The notes under the pieces: generated by a model
What the model was told of the DNA's origin: nothing
The model's database searches: none
What the model saw: the letters and a program-made list of their open reading frames with translations, nothing else
Shown: one piece after another, positions 18,785 to 27,055 of the stretch
Layout of the letters: each line of letters begins with the position of its first letter
Position numbering within the stretch: position 1 is the first letter of the stretch
Origin: Rubrivivax sp.
GTDB taxonomy: Bacteria; Pseudomonadota; Gammaproteobacteria; Burkholderiales; Burkholderiaceae_C
Direction: 5' to 3'
DNA length: 38,508 nucleotides
NCBI GenBank assembly: GCA_022843905.1
Contig: JALHMT010000054.1
Coordinates: 1-38,508, forward strand
Made by a program: the position numbers and the translations under genes

Positions 18785-19707
18785 TGGGCAAGCTTGCACT
18801 GTGCGCCAAGATCACGCACGTGCCGTCGATCTACCTCAGCGAGCTCGACGGCCCGCGCAAGGGCACTCGGCAGGACGCCATCGACGGCCATGCCGAGATC
18901 AGCCGCCGCTGCCGCGAGGCCGGCGTGGACACGCTGGTGGTGTTCGACACGCACTGGCTCGTCAACGCCAGCTACCACATCAACTGCGCGCCGCACTACA
19001 AGGGCGTCTACACCAGCAACGAACTGCCGCATTTCATCAGCAATCTGGGCTACGAGATCCCGGGCAACCCGGCGCTCGGCCGCCTGCTGGCCCAGGTGTG
19101 CAACGAGCACCGGGTGGACACCCTGGCCCACGACGCCACGACGCTGGCCCCCGAGTACGGCACGCTGGTGCCCATGCGCTACATGAACGCCGACCAGCAT
19201 TTCAAGGCGGTGTCGGTCTCTGCACTGTGCATGGCCCACTACCTCAACGACAGCGCGCGCCTGGGCTGGGCGATGCGCCGCGCTGTGGAAGAGCACTACG
19301 ACGGCACGGTGGCCTTCCTGGCCAGCGGGTCGCTCTCGCACCGCTTCGCGCAGAACGGCCTGGCGCCGCAGTACGCCTTCAGGATCTGGAGTCCCTTCCT
19401 GGAAATGCTCGACCACGAGGTGGTGCAGATGTGGCAGCGTGGCGACTGGGCCACCTTCTGCGAGATGCTGCCCGAGTACGCGGTGAAGGGCCACGGCGAA
19501 GGCTTCATGCACGACACGGCCATGCTGATGGGCGCCTTGGGCTGGTCGGCCTACGACGGCCGGGCCGAAGTGATCACGCCTTACTTCGGCGCCTCGGGCA
19601 CGGGGCAGATCAACGCGATCTTCCCGGTCACGCCGCAGGACGGCCATGCCGTGCCGGCCGCCGTCGCATCGAACGCCCAGGGCTTCCAGGCCGTCAGCCG
19701 TCTTTGA
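18784..19707 (+). CDS. hpaD: 3,4-dihydroxyphenylacetate 2,3-dioxygenase, HpaD
   Basis: A 307-aa class III (LigB-type) extradiol dioxygenase that opens the ring of homoprotocatechuate using Fe(II) or Mn(II). It begins LALCAKITHVPSIYLSE, with His12 as a likely metal ligand, followed by VVFDTHWLVNASYHINC, PEYGTLVPMRYMN and GSLSHRF. The C-terminal GWSAYDGRAEVITPYFGASGTGQ is family-typical. Its ATG overlaps the hpaE stop by one base. A structured repeat starts directly at its stop codon and separates it from hpaF, so expression of the second half of the cluster may be reduced or start anew. Confidence 0.94.
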   Translation: MGKLALCAKITHVPSIYLSELDGPRKGTRQDAIDGHAEISRRCREAGVDTLVVFDTHWLVNASYHINCAPHYKGVYTSNELPHFISNLGYEIPGNPALGRLLAQVCNEHRVDTLAHDATTLAPEYGTLVPMRYMNADQHFKAVSVSALCMAHYLNDSARLGWAMRRAVEEHYDGTVAFLASGSLSHRFAQNGLAPQYAFRIWSPFLEMLDHEVVQMWQRGDWATFCEMLPEYAVKGHGEGFMHDTAMLMGALGWSAYDGRAEVITPYFGASGTGQINAIFPVTPQDGHAVPAAVASNAQGFQAVSRL

Positions 19708-19796
19708 TGGGACCCCCCCCTACGCGCTTCGCGCGCCCCCCCGAGGGGGGCAACGCCGGCGGACCGGCAGAGCCGGATCCGCGGCGTTCGCTTGAG
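19705..19796. repeat. Structured intergenic repeat, copy A (three hairpins)
   Basis: A 92-bp element starting with the hpaD stop (TGATGGG) and ending CGTTCGCTTGAG. Hairpin 1 is CGCGC-TTC-GCGCG; hairpin 2 is a C-run/G-run stem with GA in the loop; hairpin 3 has outer arms AACGCCGGCGGA and TCCGCGGCGTT around an inner CCGGC-AGA-GCCGG stem. A second copy is at 26892-26982, with paired changes in stems. Here it lies between two same-strand operon genes, so it may attenuate or protect the transcript rather than simply end it. Confidence 0.85.
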
Positions 19797-19852
19797 TGGG
19801 CCTGCGCCGACCGGCGCGTGGCCTTGGAACCTGCTCTTTCGGAGTCTCGTTG

Positions 19853-20257
19853 ATGCCGCACCTCGTCATCCTCTACACGCCGCAGCTCGACCGCGAGACC
19901 GACATGACGGCGCTGTGCCGCAAGCTGGCCGACACCATGCTGGCCGCGCGCGACGAAGCCGGCGCGCCGGTCTTCCCCAAGGGCGGTACGCGCGTGCTGG
20001 CCTATCCGGCGGCGCACTTCGCGGTCGCCGACGGCAGTGGCGATCACGCCTTCGCGTACTTCAACATCCGCATGGCGCGCGGCCGCAGCGGCGCGGTGCA
20101 CAAGGCGGTGGGCGAGGCGCTGGTGGCCACCGCGCGCGAGCACCTGGCCCCCGTGCTGGCGCAGCGCGCCGTGGGCCTCACGCTGCAGGTCGACGAAGGC
20201 GCCGAAGTCTTCGACGGCAAGTTCGGCAACCTGCACCCCTTGTTCGCGAAGGCCTGA
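19853..20257 (+). CDS. hpaF: 5-carboxymethyl-2-hydroxymuconate delta-isomerase, HpaF
   Basis: A 134-aa member of the CHMI branch of the tautomerase fold, which moves a double bond in 5-carboxymethyl-2-hydroxymuconate before decarboxylation by HpaG. The chosen ATG gives Met-Pro-His, and the family needs Pro as the mature N-terminus for catalysis, which supports this start over an in-frame GTG 19 codons upstream. GGAG lies about nine bases before it. The arginine-containing segment FNIRMARGRSGAVHKAVGEAL is typical. hpaH starts two bases after its stop. Confidence 0.92.
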   Translation: MPHLVILYTPQLDRETDMTALCRKLADTMLAARDEAGAPVFPKGGTRVLAYPAAHFAVADGSGDHAFAYFNIRMARGRSGAVHKAVGEALVATAREHLAPVLAQRAVGLTLQVDEGAEVFDGKFGNLHPLFAKA

Positions 20258-20259
20258 GC

Positions 20260-21063
20260 ATGCTCGACACCGCCACCATCCAGGGCCTGGCCCGCGAGCT
20301 CTACGACGCGCGCAAGAGCCGCACGCCGCTGCGCCACTTCTCGAAGCGCCACCCGTCGATGACCATCGCCTGCGGCTACGCCATCCAGCGCGCCTGGGTG
20401 GCGCTGGAGCTGGCCGACGGGCGTTGCATCCGCGGGCGCAAGATCGGCCTGACCTCGCGCGCCATGCAGGTGTCCAGCCGGATCGACGAGCCCGACTACG
20501 CGCCGCTGATGGACGACATGTTCTTCACGCAAGGTGGCGACATCCCGATGTCGCGCTTCATCGCGCCGCGCATCGAGGTCGAACTCGCCTTCGTGCTGGG
20601 CCGCGGGCTGAAGGGTCCGGGCATCACGCTGTTCGACGTGCTTCGCGCCACCGACTACGTCACGCCGGCCATCGAGATCATCGACGCCCGCATCGAACAG
20701 TTCGACCGCGAGACCCAGGCCCCGCGCAAGGTCTTCGACACCATCAGCGACTTCGCGGCGAATGCCGGCATCGTGCTGGGCGGCCGCCCGGTCAAGCCCG
20801 ACGCGGTGGACCTGCGCTGGGCAGGCGCCATGCTGTTCAGGAACGGCGTCATCGAGGAGACGGGCCTGGCCGCCGCGGTGCTGAACCACCCGGCCACCGG
20901 CGTGGCCTGGCTGGCCAACAAGATCGCGCCGCACGACGAGCAGCTGAACCCCGGCGATGTCGTGCTGGCCGGCTCGTTCACGCGGCCCGTCACCGGCGCG
21001 GCAGGCGACAATTTCCACGCCGACTACGGCCCCCTGGGCACCGTCTCGTTTCGACTCGTCTGA
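20260..21063 (+). CDS. hpaH: 2-oxo-hept-4-ene-1,7-dioate hydratase, HpaH
   Basis: A 267-aa hydratase of the FAH-like MhpD/HpaH family that adds water to 2-oxohept-4-ene-1,7-dioate. It shows GRKIGLTSRAMQ, the metal-binding IEVELAFVLGRGLKGPG (E-x-E) and APRKVFDTISDFAANAG, with NPGDVVLAGSFTRP near the end. The length matches the family (267 aa in E. coli HpaH). It begins two bases after hpaF and is followed eight bases later by the class II aldolase-family gene. Confidence 0.94.
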   Translation: MLDTATIQGLARELYDARKSRTPLRHFSKRHPSMTIACGYAIQRAWVALELADGRCIRGRKIGLTSRAMQVSSRIDEPDYAPLMDDMFFTQGGDIPMSRFIAPRIEVELAFVLGRGLKGPGITLFDVLRATDYVTPAIEIIDARIEQFDRETQAPRKVFDTISDFAANAGIVLGGRPVKPDAVDLRWAGAMLFRNGVIEETGLAAAVLNHPATGVAWLANKIAPHDEQLNPGDVVLAGSFTRPVTGAAGDNFHADYGPLGTVSFRLV

Positions 21064-21071
21064 ACACCACC

Positions 21072-21833
21072 ATGGCCGCCGACTTTCCCCGACCCGATCG
21101 TTTCAGCCCCGAAGAGTGGGACGCGCGCGTGCAGCTCGCCGCCTGCTACCGCATCTTCGACCTGATGGGCTGGACCGAGCTGATCTACAACCACATCTCG
21201 CTGCGCGTGCCGGGCGAGTCGGGGCACTTCCTGATCAATCCCTTCGGGCTGCACTACCGCGAGGTCTGCGCCAGCAACCTGGTGAAGGTGGACGTCGACG
21301 GCCGCATCATCGGCCCCAGCGACTGGCCCATCAACCCGGCCGGCTTCACCTTCCACGGCGCCATCCACCAGACCTTGCCCGACGCGCATTGCGTGATGCA
21401 TGTGCACACCACGCCCACCATGGCCGTGTGCTGCCTGGAAGAAGGACTGTCGTTCAGCAACTTCTACGCCGCTCAGCTGTACGGCAAGGTGGCCTATCAC
21501 GAGTTCGAGGGCATCACCGTGCACCAGGAAGAGGGCGCGCGCATCCTGGCCAGCGCCGGCGACAAGCCGGTGCTGCTGCTGCGCAACCACGGCCCGGTGG
21601 TCATCGGTCAGCACCTGGCGCAGACCTTCTCGCTGATGTGGCTGGTGCAGCGGGCCTGCGAGGTGCAGCTGGCATCGATGTCCATGGGCGCCGTGCGTCG
21701 CATCGCCACGCCGGTGCTGCAGGCCTGCGTGCGCGACTCGCTGCTGTACGACCCGCGCTGGGGCGCCGGGCAGAACGCCTTCGACGCGCTGCAGCGACTG
21801 GTGGATGCCGCCGATCCGGGTTACCGGCGCTGA
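21072..21833 (+). CDS. Class II aldolase/adducin family protein in the HpaI position
   Basis: A 253-aa protein of the AraD/FucA/adducin fold. Zinc ligands are visible as H110-x-H112 (VMHVHTT) and H173 (RNHGPVVIG), with NHIS at residues 40-43. The catalytic Glu of fuculose aldolase is absent; the equivalent segment reads NPAGFTFHGAIH, as in many adducin-like members. It sits between the hydratase and a succinate-semialdehyde dehydrogenase, exactly where the retro-aldol step of the pathway is needed, and no standard HpaI (TIM-barrel) is in the window. Either it replaces HpaI or it has a side role. The family is certain; the function is inference. Confidence 0.85.
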   Translation: MAADFPRPDRFSPEEWDARVQLAACYRIFDLMGWTELIYNHISLRVPGESGHFLINPFGLHYREVCASNLVKVDVDGRIIGPSDWPINPAGFTFHGAIHQTLPDAHCVMHVHTTPTMAVCCLEEGLSFSNFYAAQLYGKVAYHEFEGITVHQEEGARILASAGDKPVLLLRNHGPVVIGQHLAQTFSLMWLVQRACEVQLASMSMGAVRRIATPVLQACVRDSLLYDPRWGAGQNAFDALQRLVDAADPGYRR

Positions 21834-21872
21834 CATGACGACCCCCGGTCGCCTGGCGGCCACAGCTTCGCT

Positions 21873-21888
21873 CTGCGGGTTACCGCAG
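21873..21888. terminator. Hairpin between the aldolase-family gene and SSADH
   Basis: CTGCGG-GTTA-CCGCAG is a perfect 6-bp stem with a 4-base loop in the 150-bp gap 21834-21983. There is no T-run. It could partly end the hpa transcript. The rest of the gap holds a GACAAT box near 21917 but no good -35, so an independent promoter for the dehydrogenase is possible but not shown. Confidence 0.35.
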
Positions 21889-21983
21889 TCGGCCGCGGGG
21901 CCGATACGAACGGCACGACAATAGGGCCACTTCCCTGCTGGCCGCTGTGAGTGTGCCGGTGCCAACCTCAGAAAGACTGACTC

Positions 21984-23447
21984 ATGAGCAACCCCGTCCA
22001 CGCCGCCAAGGCTTCCTATCCCTCCGTGCAACTCTTCATTGCAGGCCAGTGGCGCGACGCCGCCGCCGGCGAGAGCCTGGCCGTCAACGACCCGGCCGAC
22101 GGCCGCGAGGTGGGCCGCGTGGCCCTGGCGCGCCGCGCCGACCTGGACGCCGCGCTGACGGCCGCCGCCGCCGGCTTCGAGATCTGGCGCCGCACGCCGG
22201 CCGTCGAACGCGGCCGCATCATGCGCGAGGCCGCGCGCCTGTTCCGCGAACGCGCCGACCGCACGGCGCAGCTGCTCACGCTGGAGCAGGGCAAGCCCGT
22301 GGCCGAGGCCAAGGCCGAGGTGCTGTTCGCCTGCGACATCATCGAGTGGTTCGCCGAAGAGGGCAAACGCGTGGCCGGCCGCATCGTGGCACCGCGCACC
22401 GAAGGCACGCTGCAGCAGGTGCTGAAGGAGCCGGTGGGCCCGGTGGCGGCCTTCACGCCCTGGAACTTCCCCATCAACCAGGTGGTGCGCAAGATGAGCG
22501 GCGCGCTGGCCACGGGCTGCTCCATCATCGTCAAGGCGCCCGAAGAGACGCCCGCGTCGCCGGCCGAGCTGGTGCGCGCCTTCGCCGACGCCGGCGTGCC
22601 GGCCGGCGTGATCGGTCTGGTCTACGGCGTGCCGTCGGAGATCTCGGAATACCTCATCCCGCACCCGGTGATCCGCAAGGTCACCTTCACCGGCAGCACG
22701 CCGGTGGGCAAACAACTGGCGGCGCTGGCCGGCGCGCACATGAAGCGCGTGACCATGGAACTGGGCGGCCACGCACCGGTGATCGTGGCCGAGGACGCCG
22801 ACATCGCACGTGCTGCCAAGGTGGCCGCCGCGGCCAAGTTCCGCAATGCGGGGCAGGTCTGCATCTCGCCGACGCGCTTCCTGGTGCAGAACTCCGTGCG
22901 CGACGCTTTCGTGAAGGGCCTGGTCGAGGCCACCAAGTCGCTCAAGCTGGGTCACGGCCTGGAGACCGGCACCACGCTGGGCCCGCTGGCCAACCCGCGC
23001 CGCGTGACCGCGATGGAGCGCTTGATGAAGGACGCCGTCGAGCGCGGGGCCGAAGTGGCCACCGGCGGCGAGCGTATCGGCTCCGGCGGCAATTTCTTCG
23101 CCCCCACCGTGCTGCTGAACGTGCCGGGCGACAGCCTCGTCTTCAACGAGGAACCCTTCGGCCCGGTGGCCGCGGTGCGCGGCTTCGATACGCTCGACGA
23201 AGCGATCACCGAAGCCAACCGCCTGCCCTGGGGCCTGGCGGCCTACGCATTCACCGGCTCGCTGCGCACGGCGCATGCGCTCACGCAGGGTGTCCAGACC
23301 GGCATGCTGTGGATCAACCAGCCGGCGCCGGCCTGGCCCGAGATGCCCTTCGGCGGCATCAAGGACTCGGGCTACGGCAGCGAAGGCGGGCCCGAGGCGC
23401 TGGAGGCCTATCTCAACACCAAGTCGGTGTCGACGCTCTGCGTGTGA
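21984..23447 (+). CDS. gabD: NAD(P)-dependent succinate-semialdehyde dehydrogenase
   Basis: A 487-aa aldehyde dehydrogenase. Catalytic Cys293 lies in NAGQVCISPTR, Glu259 in VTMELGGHAP, and the cofactor motif is FTGSTPVGKQL; AAFTPWNFPINQ is typical of SSADH-like enzymes. In the homoprotocatechuate pathway the final aldol cleavage gives pyruvate and succinic semialdehyde, so an SSADH here completes the route to succinate. The position right after the hpa genes supports this. The Shine-Dalgarno is weak (AGAAAG). Specificity for another semialdehyde cannot be excluded. Confidence 0.88.
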   Translation: MSNPVHAAKASYPSVQLFIAGQWRDAAAGESLAVNDPADGREVGRVALARRADLDAALTAAAAGFEIWRRTPAVERGRIMREAARLFRERADRTAQLLTLEQGKPVAEAKAEVLFACDIIEWFAEEGKRVAGRIVAPRTEGTLQQVLKEPVGPVAAFTPWNFPINQVVRKMSGALATGCSIIVKAPEETPASPAELVRAFADAGVPAGVIGLVYGVPSEISEYLIPHPVIRKVTFTGSTPVGKQLAALAGAHMKRVTMELGGHAPVIVAEDADIARAAKVAAAAKFRNAGQVCISPTRFLVQNSVRDAFVKGLVEATKSLKLGHGLETGTTLGPLANPRRVTAMERLMKDAVERGAEVATGGERIGSGGNFFAPTVLLNVPGDSLVFNEEPFGPVAAVRGFDTLDEAITEANRLPWGLAAYAFTGSLRTAHALTQGVQTGMLWINQPAPAWPEMPFGGIKDSGYGSEGGPEALEAYLNTKSVSTLCV

Positions 23448-23466
23448 TGGCAGGGACAGGCCCGGC

Positions 23467-24069
23467 ATGATTCGCTGCGAAGAGATCCCCCAGCACGGCG
23501 ACTTCCGCAGGCTGGACAGCATCGATGGGGTCAGCCACGATCTGCGATACGCCACGCACCACAACTTCAGCGGGCGCGTGCTGTACCAGGGGATGGACTG
23601 CGCGTGGCTGCGCCGCGAGGCGGCCGAAGGGCTGGAAGTGGCCGCTGTCTGGCTGGCCGCACACCGTCCGGGCTACAGGCTGCTGGTGCTTGACGCGCTG
23701 CGTCCGCAGCGTGTTCAGGAAGCCATCTGGGCGCAGGCCGAGGGCACGGCCATGGAGGTGTACTTCGCCAATCCGGCGGTGGGCTCCATCCACAGCTTCG
23801 GCATGGCGGTCGACGTGACCCTGGTCGACCCGCAGGGCGACGAGTGCGACATGGGCGCCGGCTTCGACGAGATGACGCTGCGCTCGCACCCCTCGCTCAA
23901 CGCCGAGAACCTGGCGCTGGGCGTGCTGAACGCCGGGCACCTCGTCGAACGCGGCTGGTTGCATGCCGCGATGTCGCGCGGCGGCTTCCGCGGCATCGGC
24001 ACCGAGTGGTGGCACTTCGACTTCGGCGACCGCGACGACGTGCGTCGCCGCTGCGCGCGCGTGTACTGA
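23467..24069 (+). CDS. D-alanyl-D-alanine dipeptidase (VanX/DdpX-type, M15)
   Basis: A 200-aa zinc peptidase of the M15D family. The zinc site SIHSFGMAVD gives His109 and Asp116, TEWWHFDF gives Glu180 (base) and His183 (ligand), and Arg79 in DALRPQR matches the transition-state Arg of VanX. Spacing equals VanX/DdpX. There is no signal peptide, so it probably acts in the cytosol, releasing D-Ala from D-Ala-D-Ala recovered from cell wall. No vanH/vanA-like genes are near, so this is a recycling enzyme rather than glycopeptide resistance. It starts 19 bp after SSADH and is followed 19 bp later by a GTG-started gene. Confidence 0.92.
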   Translation: MIRCEEIPQHGDFRRLDSIDGVSHDLRYATHHNFSGRVLYQGMDCAWLRREAAEGLEVAAVWLAAHRPGYRLLVLDALRPQRVQEAIWAQAEGTAMEVYFANPAVGSIHSFGMAVDVTLVDPQGDECDMGAGFDEMTLRSHPSLNAENLALGVLNAGHLVERGWLHAAMSRGGFRGIGTEWWHFDFGDRDDVRRRCARVY

Positions 24070-24088
24070 ACGGGCCGCCTCCGATTCC

Positions 24089-24643
24089 GTGGCGGAGTTT
24101 CGGGGGCGACGCCGTGTCGCGCTGACGCTGCTGGTGCTGTCGCTGATCGGCACGGCGGCGCTGCATCTGCGCGTCGAACGGCGCGACCATTCCTGGCTGC
24201 TGCTGGTCGATGGTGTGGCGCACGATCCGCTGGGCGCCGTGGCCGAGGCCTGGCAGCGGGCACACCGCGATTGTTCCGGCGTCGATGTGCTGCGGCCGGT
24301 CGACGCCGCCTGGCAAGCGTCCCGCCAGGCGGTCGCCGCCTACAGCCCACCCGATTCGGCCTCGGCGCGTCTGACCAGCGCACTGGCGTTGGGTGAGTGG
24401 CGGCTGGTCGAGGCGCGGTTCGACACGCTGCCGCCGGTGGTCGTGGTGTTGCGCGCAGAAGGCGGGACATTGCGCGTGCAGGAGCGCGCCGTGTGGAGCG
24501 GCACCACCGCACCCTGGGAACCCGGGCCCTTGATCAGGCGCTACCTCGGTGCGCGCTCGCCCGGCTTGCCGAAGGTGTTGCTGGCCTGCCTCACGCCAGA
24601 GCGCGATGCGTGGTCGCGCCAGGCGACCACCGTGCGGCCCTGA
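24089..24643 (+). CDS. Small membrane-anchored protein of unknown function
   Basis: A 184-aa frame with GTG start, 19 bp after the dipeptidase. Residues about 9-27 (VALTLLVLSLIGTAALHL) form one hydrophobic segment after an Arg-rich start, so it is probably an inner-membrane protein with a periplasmic C-terminal part. The soluble part has no motif I recognise. It contains two cysteines far apart. Codon bias and the lack of a competing frame support coding. The start has no clear Shine-Dalgarno; translation may be coupled to the upstream gene. No function is proposed. Confidence 0.6.
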   Translation: MAEFRGRRRVALTLLVLSLIGTAALHLRVERRDHSWLLLVDGVAHDPLGAVAEAWQRAHRDCSGVDVLRPVDAAWQASRQAVAAYSPPDSASARLTSALALGEWRLVEARFDTLPPVVVVLRAEGGTLRVQERAVWSGTTAPWEPGPLIRRYLGARSPGLPKVLLACLTPERDAWSRQATTVRP

Positions 24644-24737
24644 CCTGGCGCTGCGGCGCAGACTGTGTCGGCCGCGCGACGCGGAACTTGAGGTCTTCAG
24701 GGTCGGACTCCGGCCGTTCCGGGCAGGACTGCTCGGA

Positions 24738-24754
24738 CGTCACCAACGGTGACG
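24738..24754. promoter_or_regulatory. Perfect 7-bp inverted repeat upstream of the metalloprotease
   Basis: CGTCACC-AAC-GGTGACG lies in the 217-bp gap 24644-24860, 107 bp before the metalloprotease start and 95 bp after the preceding stop. It could be an operator or a weak terminator hairpin. Nothing else convincing was seen in this gap; a TTGCAC box follows at about 24760 without a well-spaced -10. Confidence 0.35.
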
Positions 24755-24860
24755 CTCACTTGCACCTTGTCAGGACCTGCCTCCGTAAAGTGCGCCGCAG
24801 GCTCTTCCGAGGGTCCTCCTCCCGACACCGATCGGCCTCCACCGAACTACAAGAACATCC

Positions 24861-26894
24861 ATGCAACACCACGTCCGCTCCCTGCTCGCCGTGCTTTCCG
24901 GTCTGCTCGTCTGGTCGTCCTCGTTCGCGCAATCCGCGTCCGAGACCGCGTCCGACGCACGCGCCGCACGCGTCAAGCCTCCCTTCCCACTGCTTCAACT
25001 GCCCGACGCACGCTCGCAGGGCCTGCGCGCCGTTCAACTGCTGGGAGACCGCCTGCCCGAGGTCGCGGCCTGGTACGGCAAGTCGGCCGATGAGCTTCGC
25101 GCGATGCTGATCAACGACCGCATGCTGAAGGTCGACCGCCGCGGCCGCCTGTTCGTCGAAGACGAACTCGTCGCCCCGCTGCCGTCGTTCGCACCGCAGG
25201 CGACCAACTCGTCGCTGCTCGATGGCTCGCTGCTGCCCCTGGACCAGACCTTCCTGCTGAACAGCCGGCCCGGCGCCAAGCGCACCATCTACCTGAACTT
25301 CCGCGGGGCGACCTTCAGCAACACCGCCTGGAGCGCCAGCACGATCACCGCGCTGCCCTTCGACATGGACGGCGTGCCCTACACCAACAGCACGGCCGAG
25401 CTGCAGCGCATCCAGTACATCTGGCAGCGCGTGGCCGAAGACTTCGCGCCCTTCGACGTCAACGTCACCACCGAGCCCCAGCCTGCCGAGCGCCTGACCC
25501 GCAGCGGCAGCGCCGACGACGTCTTCGGCACCACCGTGCTGATCACCAGCCGCAGCGGCGTCTACAGCTGCAGCTGCGGCGGCGTGGCCTACCTGGGCGT
25601 GTTCGACGACACCAGCGACTTCTACAAGCCGGCCCTGGTGTTCTGGGACGCCCTGGGTTCCAGCGAGAAGAACGTGGCCGAGGCCATCACGCACGAGGCC
25701 GGCCACAACATGGGCCTGGGCCATGACGGCACGTCCACGGCCGGCTACTACACCGGCCACGGCAGCGGCGCCACCGGCTGGGCGCCCATCATGGGCGTGG
25801 GCTACTACCAGGCCCTGGTGCAGTGGAGCCGCGGCCAGTACAGCGGCGCCAACAACGTGCAGGACGACTATGTCGTGATGCAGGGCAACGGCCTGCCGCT
25901 GCGGGCCGACGACCATGGCGGCACGCTGGCGTCGGCCACGGCCCTGCCGCGTACCGAGGCCGGCGGCGTGAGCAGCTTCGCGGGCAACGGCGTGGTCGAG
26001 CGGCCGGGCGACGTCGACATGTTCTCGTTCAGTGCCTCGGCCGGCACCGTGACCGTCACGCTGTCACCTGCCGCGCGCTCGGCCAACCTCGACGCCGTGA
26101 TCGAACTGCGCAACGCCGCCAACCAGGTGCTGGCCACGTCCAACCCGGTGGATGCGCTGAACGCCGGCATCAGCGCCACGCTGCCGGCGGAAGGCCTGTA
26201 CTACGTCAGCGTCACCGGCACCGGCAAGGGCGATCCGTTGGGCACGGGCTACAGCAACTACGGCAGCCTGGGCCAGTACGCGCTGGCGATCTCGGCGGCG
26301 ACCTCGATCAATCAGCCGCCGGTGGCGGTGCTGGGCGCGGCGCCGACCAGCGGCACCGTGCCGCTGACGGTGCAGTTCTCGGCCGCCGGATCGTCCGACC
26401 CCGATGGCAGCATCGTGTCCTACCAGTGGAGCTTCGGCGACGGCAGCAGCGCCAGCGGCGCCACGGCCAGCAAGGTCTACAACACGGCAGGCCAGTTCAG
26501 CGCCGAACTGCGCGTGACCGACAACGCCGGCCTGAGCGCGGTGCGCAGCGTGGTCATCGACGCCAGGGCGCCGGTGGTGGCGGTGACCTCGCGGGTGTCG
26601 GACATCGCGATGAGCCTGACCGTGGCCCGCAACGGCCGGGCACGCGCCAACGCGGTGGTCACCGTCCGCGACGGCAACGGCAACCTGCTGAACGGCGCCA
26701 CCGTCACGGGCACCTGGAGCGGGGTGGTGAGCGCCAGCGGCACTGCGACGACGAGCGCCGGCAAGGCCAGCTTCAGCTCGCCGCAGGTGCGCAATGGGGG
26801 CACCTTCATCTTCACGGTGACCGGTGTCACGCTGGCGGGGACCACCTACAACCCGTCGCTCAACGTCGAGACCAGCGACTCGATCACGCGGTGA
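24861..26894 (+). CDS. Secreted zinc metalloprotease with PPC-like and PKD domains
   Basis: A 677-aa exported protein. A signal peptide occupies residues 1-24 (ending SSFAQ). A pro-region precedes a metzincin-type catalytic domain with HEAGHNMGLGH (His278, Glu279, His282, His288) and a downstream Met-turn APIMGVGYY. A pre-peptidase C-terminal-like region follows (about 370-475, DVDMFSFSASAG), then a PKD domain (about 484-570, SSDPDGSIVSYQWSFGDG) and a C-terminal Ig-like stretch. Such enzymes degrade proteins outside the cell. The substrate is unknown. A structured repeat begins at its stop codon. Confidence 0.9.
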   Translation: MQHHVRSLLAVLSGLLVWSSSFAQSASETASDARAARVKPPFPLLQLPDARSQGLRAVQLLGDRLPEVAAWYGKSADELRAMLINDRMLKVDRRGRLFVEDELVAPLPSFAPQATNSSLLDGSLLPLDQTFLLNSRPGAKRTIYLNFRGATFSNTAWSASTITALPFDMDGVPYTNSTAELQRIQYIWQRVAEDFAPFDVNVTTEPQPAERLTRSGSADDVFGTTVLITSRSGVYSCSCGGVAYLGVFDDTSDFYKPALVFWDALGSSEKNVAEAITHEAGHNMGLGHDGTSTAGYYTGHGSGATGWAPIMGVGYYQALVQWSRGQYSGANNVQDDYVVMQGNGLPLRADDHGGTLASATALPRTEAGGVSSFAGNGVVERPGDVDMFSFSASAGTVTVTLSPAARSANLDAVIELRNAANQVLATSNPVDALNAGISATLPAEGLYYVSVTGTGKGDPLGTGYSNYGSLGQYALAISAATSINQPPVAVLGAAPTSGTVPLTVQFSAAGSSDPDGSIVSYQWSFGDGSSASGATASKVYNTAGQFSAELRVTDNAGLSAVRSVVIDARAPVVAVTSRVSDIAMSLTVARNGRARANAVVTVRDGNGNLLNGATVTGTWSGVVSASGTATTSAGKASFSSPQVRNGGTFIFTVTGVTLAGTTYNPSLNVETSDSITR

Positions 26895-26982
26895 TGGGGC
26901 CCACCCCCTACGGCCTTCGGCCGCCCCCTCAAGGGGGCAACGCCGGCGGGCGGGCGGAGCCCGTCCGCGGCGTTCGCTTGAG
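26892..26982. repeat. Structured intergenic repeat, copy B (three hairpins)
   Basis: A 91-bp homologue of 19705-19796, again beginning in the upstream gene's stop codon (TGATGGG) and ending CGTTCGCTTGAG. Hairpin 1 is CGGCC-TTC-GGCCG, hairpin 2 GCCCCCT-CA-AGGGGGC, hairpin 3 an AACGCC...GGCGTT outer stem around CGGGC-GGA-GCCCG. Compared with copy A, three stem pairs are swapped in a compensated way. Here it separates the convergent metalloprotease and dacB genes, so a bidirectional terminator role fits. Confidence 0.85.
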
Positions 26983-26988
26983 GGGCGC

Positions 26989-27020
26989 GGCTTGCAGCCG
27001 GCGTGGCTTGCAGCTGGCGC
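26989..27020. repeat. 16-bp tandem duplication
   Basis: GGCTTGCAGCCGGCGT (26989-27004) is followed directly by GGCTTGCAGCTGGCGC (27005-27020), two mismatches. It lies between repeat B and the dacB stop, in non-coding DNA. It is probably a slippage product. Confidence 0.6.
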
Positions 27021-27055
27021 GGGGCGCTTGAGGGAGCTGCGCCGGCGGCCGGGGC

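Noticed and set aside
21024..23564. An 846-codon minus-strand frame opposite the aldolase-family and SSADH genes
   Set aside because: Same cause: it crosses two clear genes with full catalytic motifs and has no recognisable domain itself.
23467..24069. Glycopeptide resistance (vanX) determinant
   Set aside because: No vanH, vanA or vanS/R-like genes are adjacent; this M15 dipeptidase fits D-Ala recycling.
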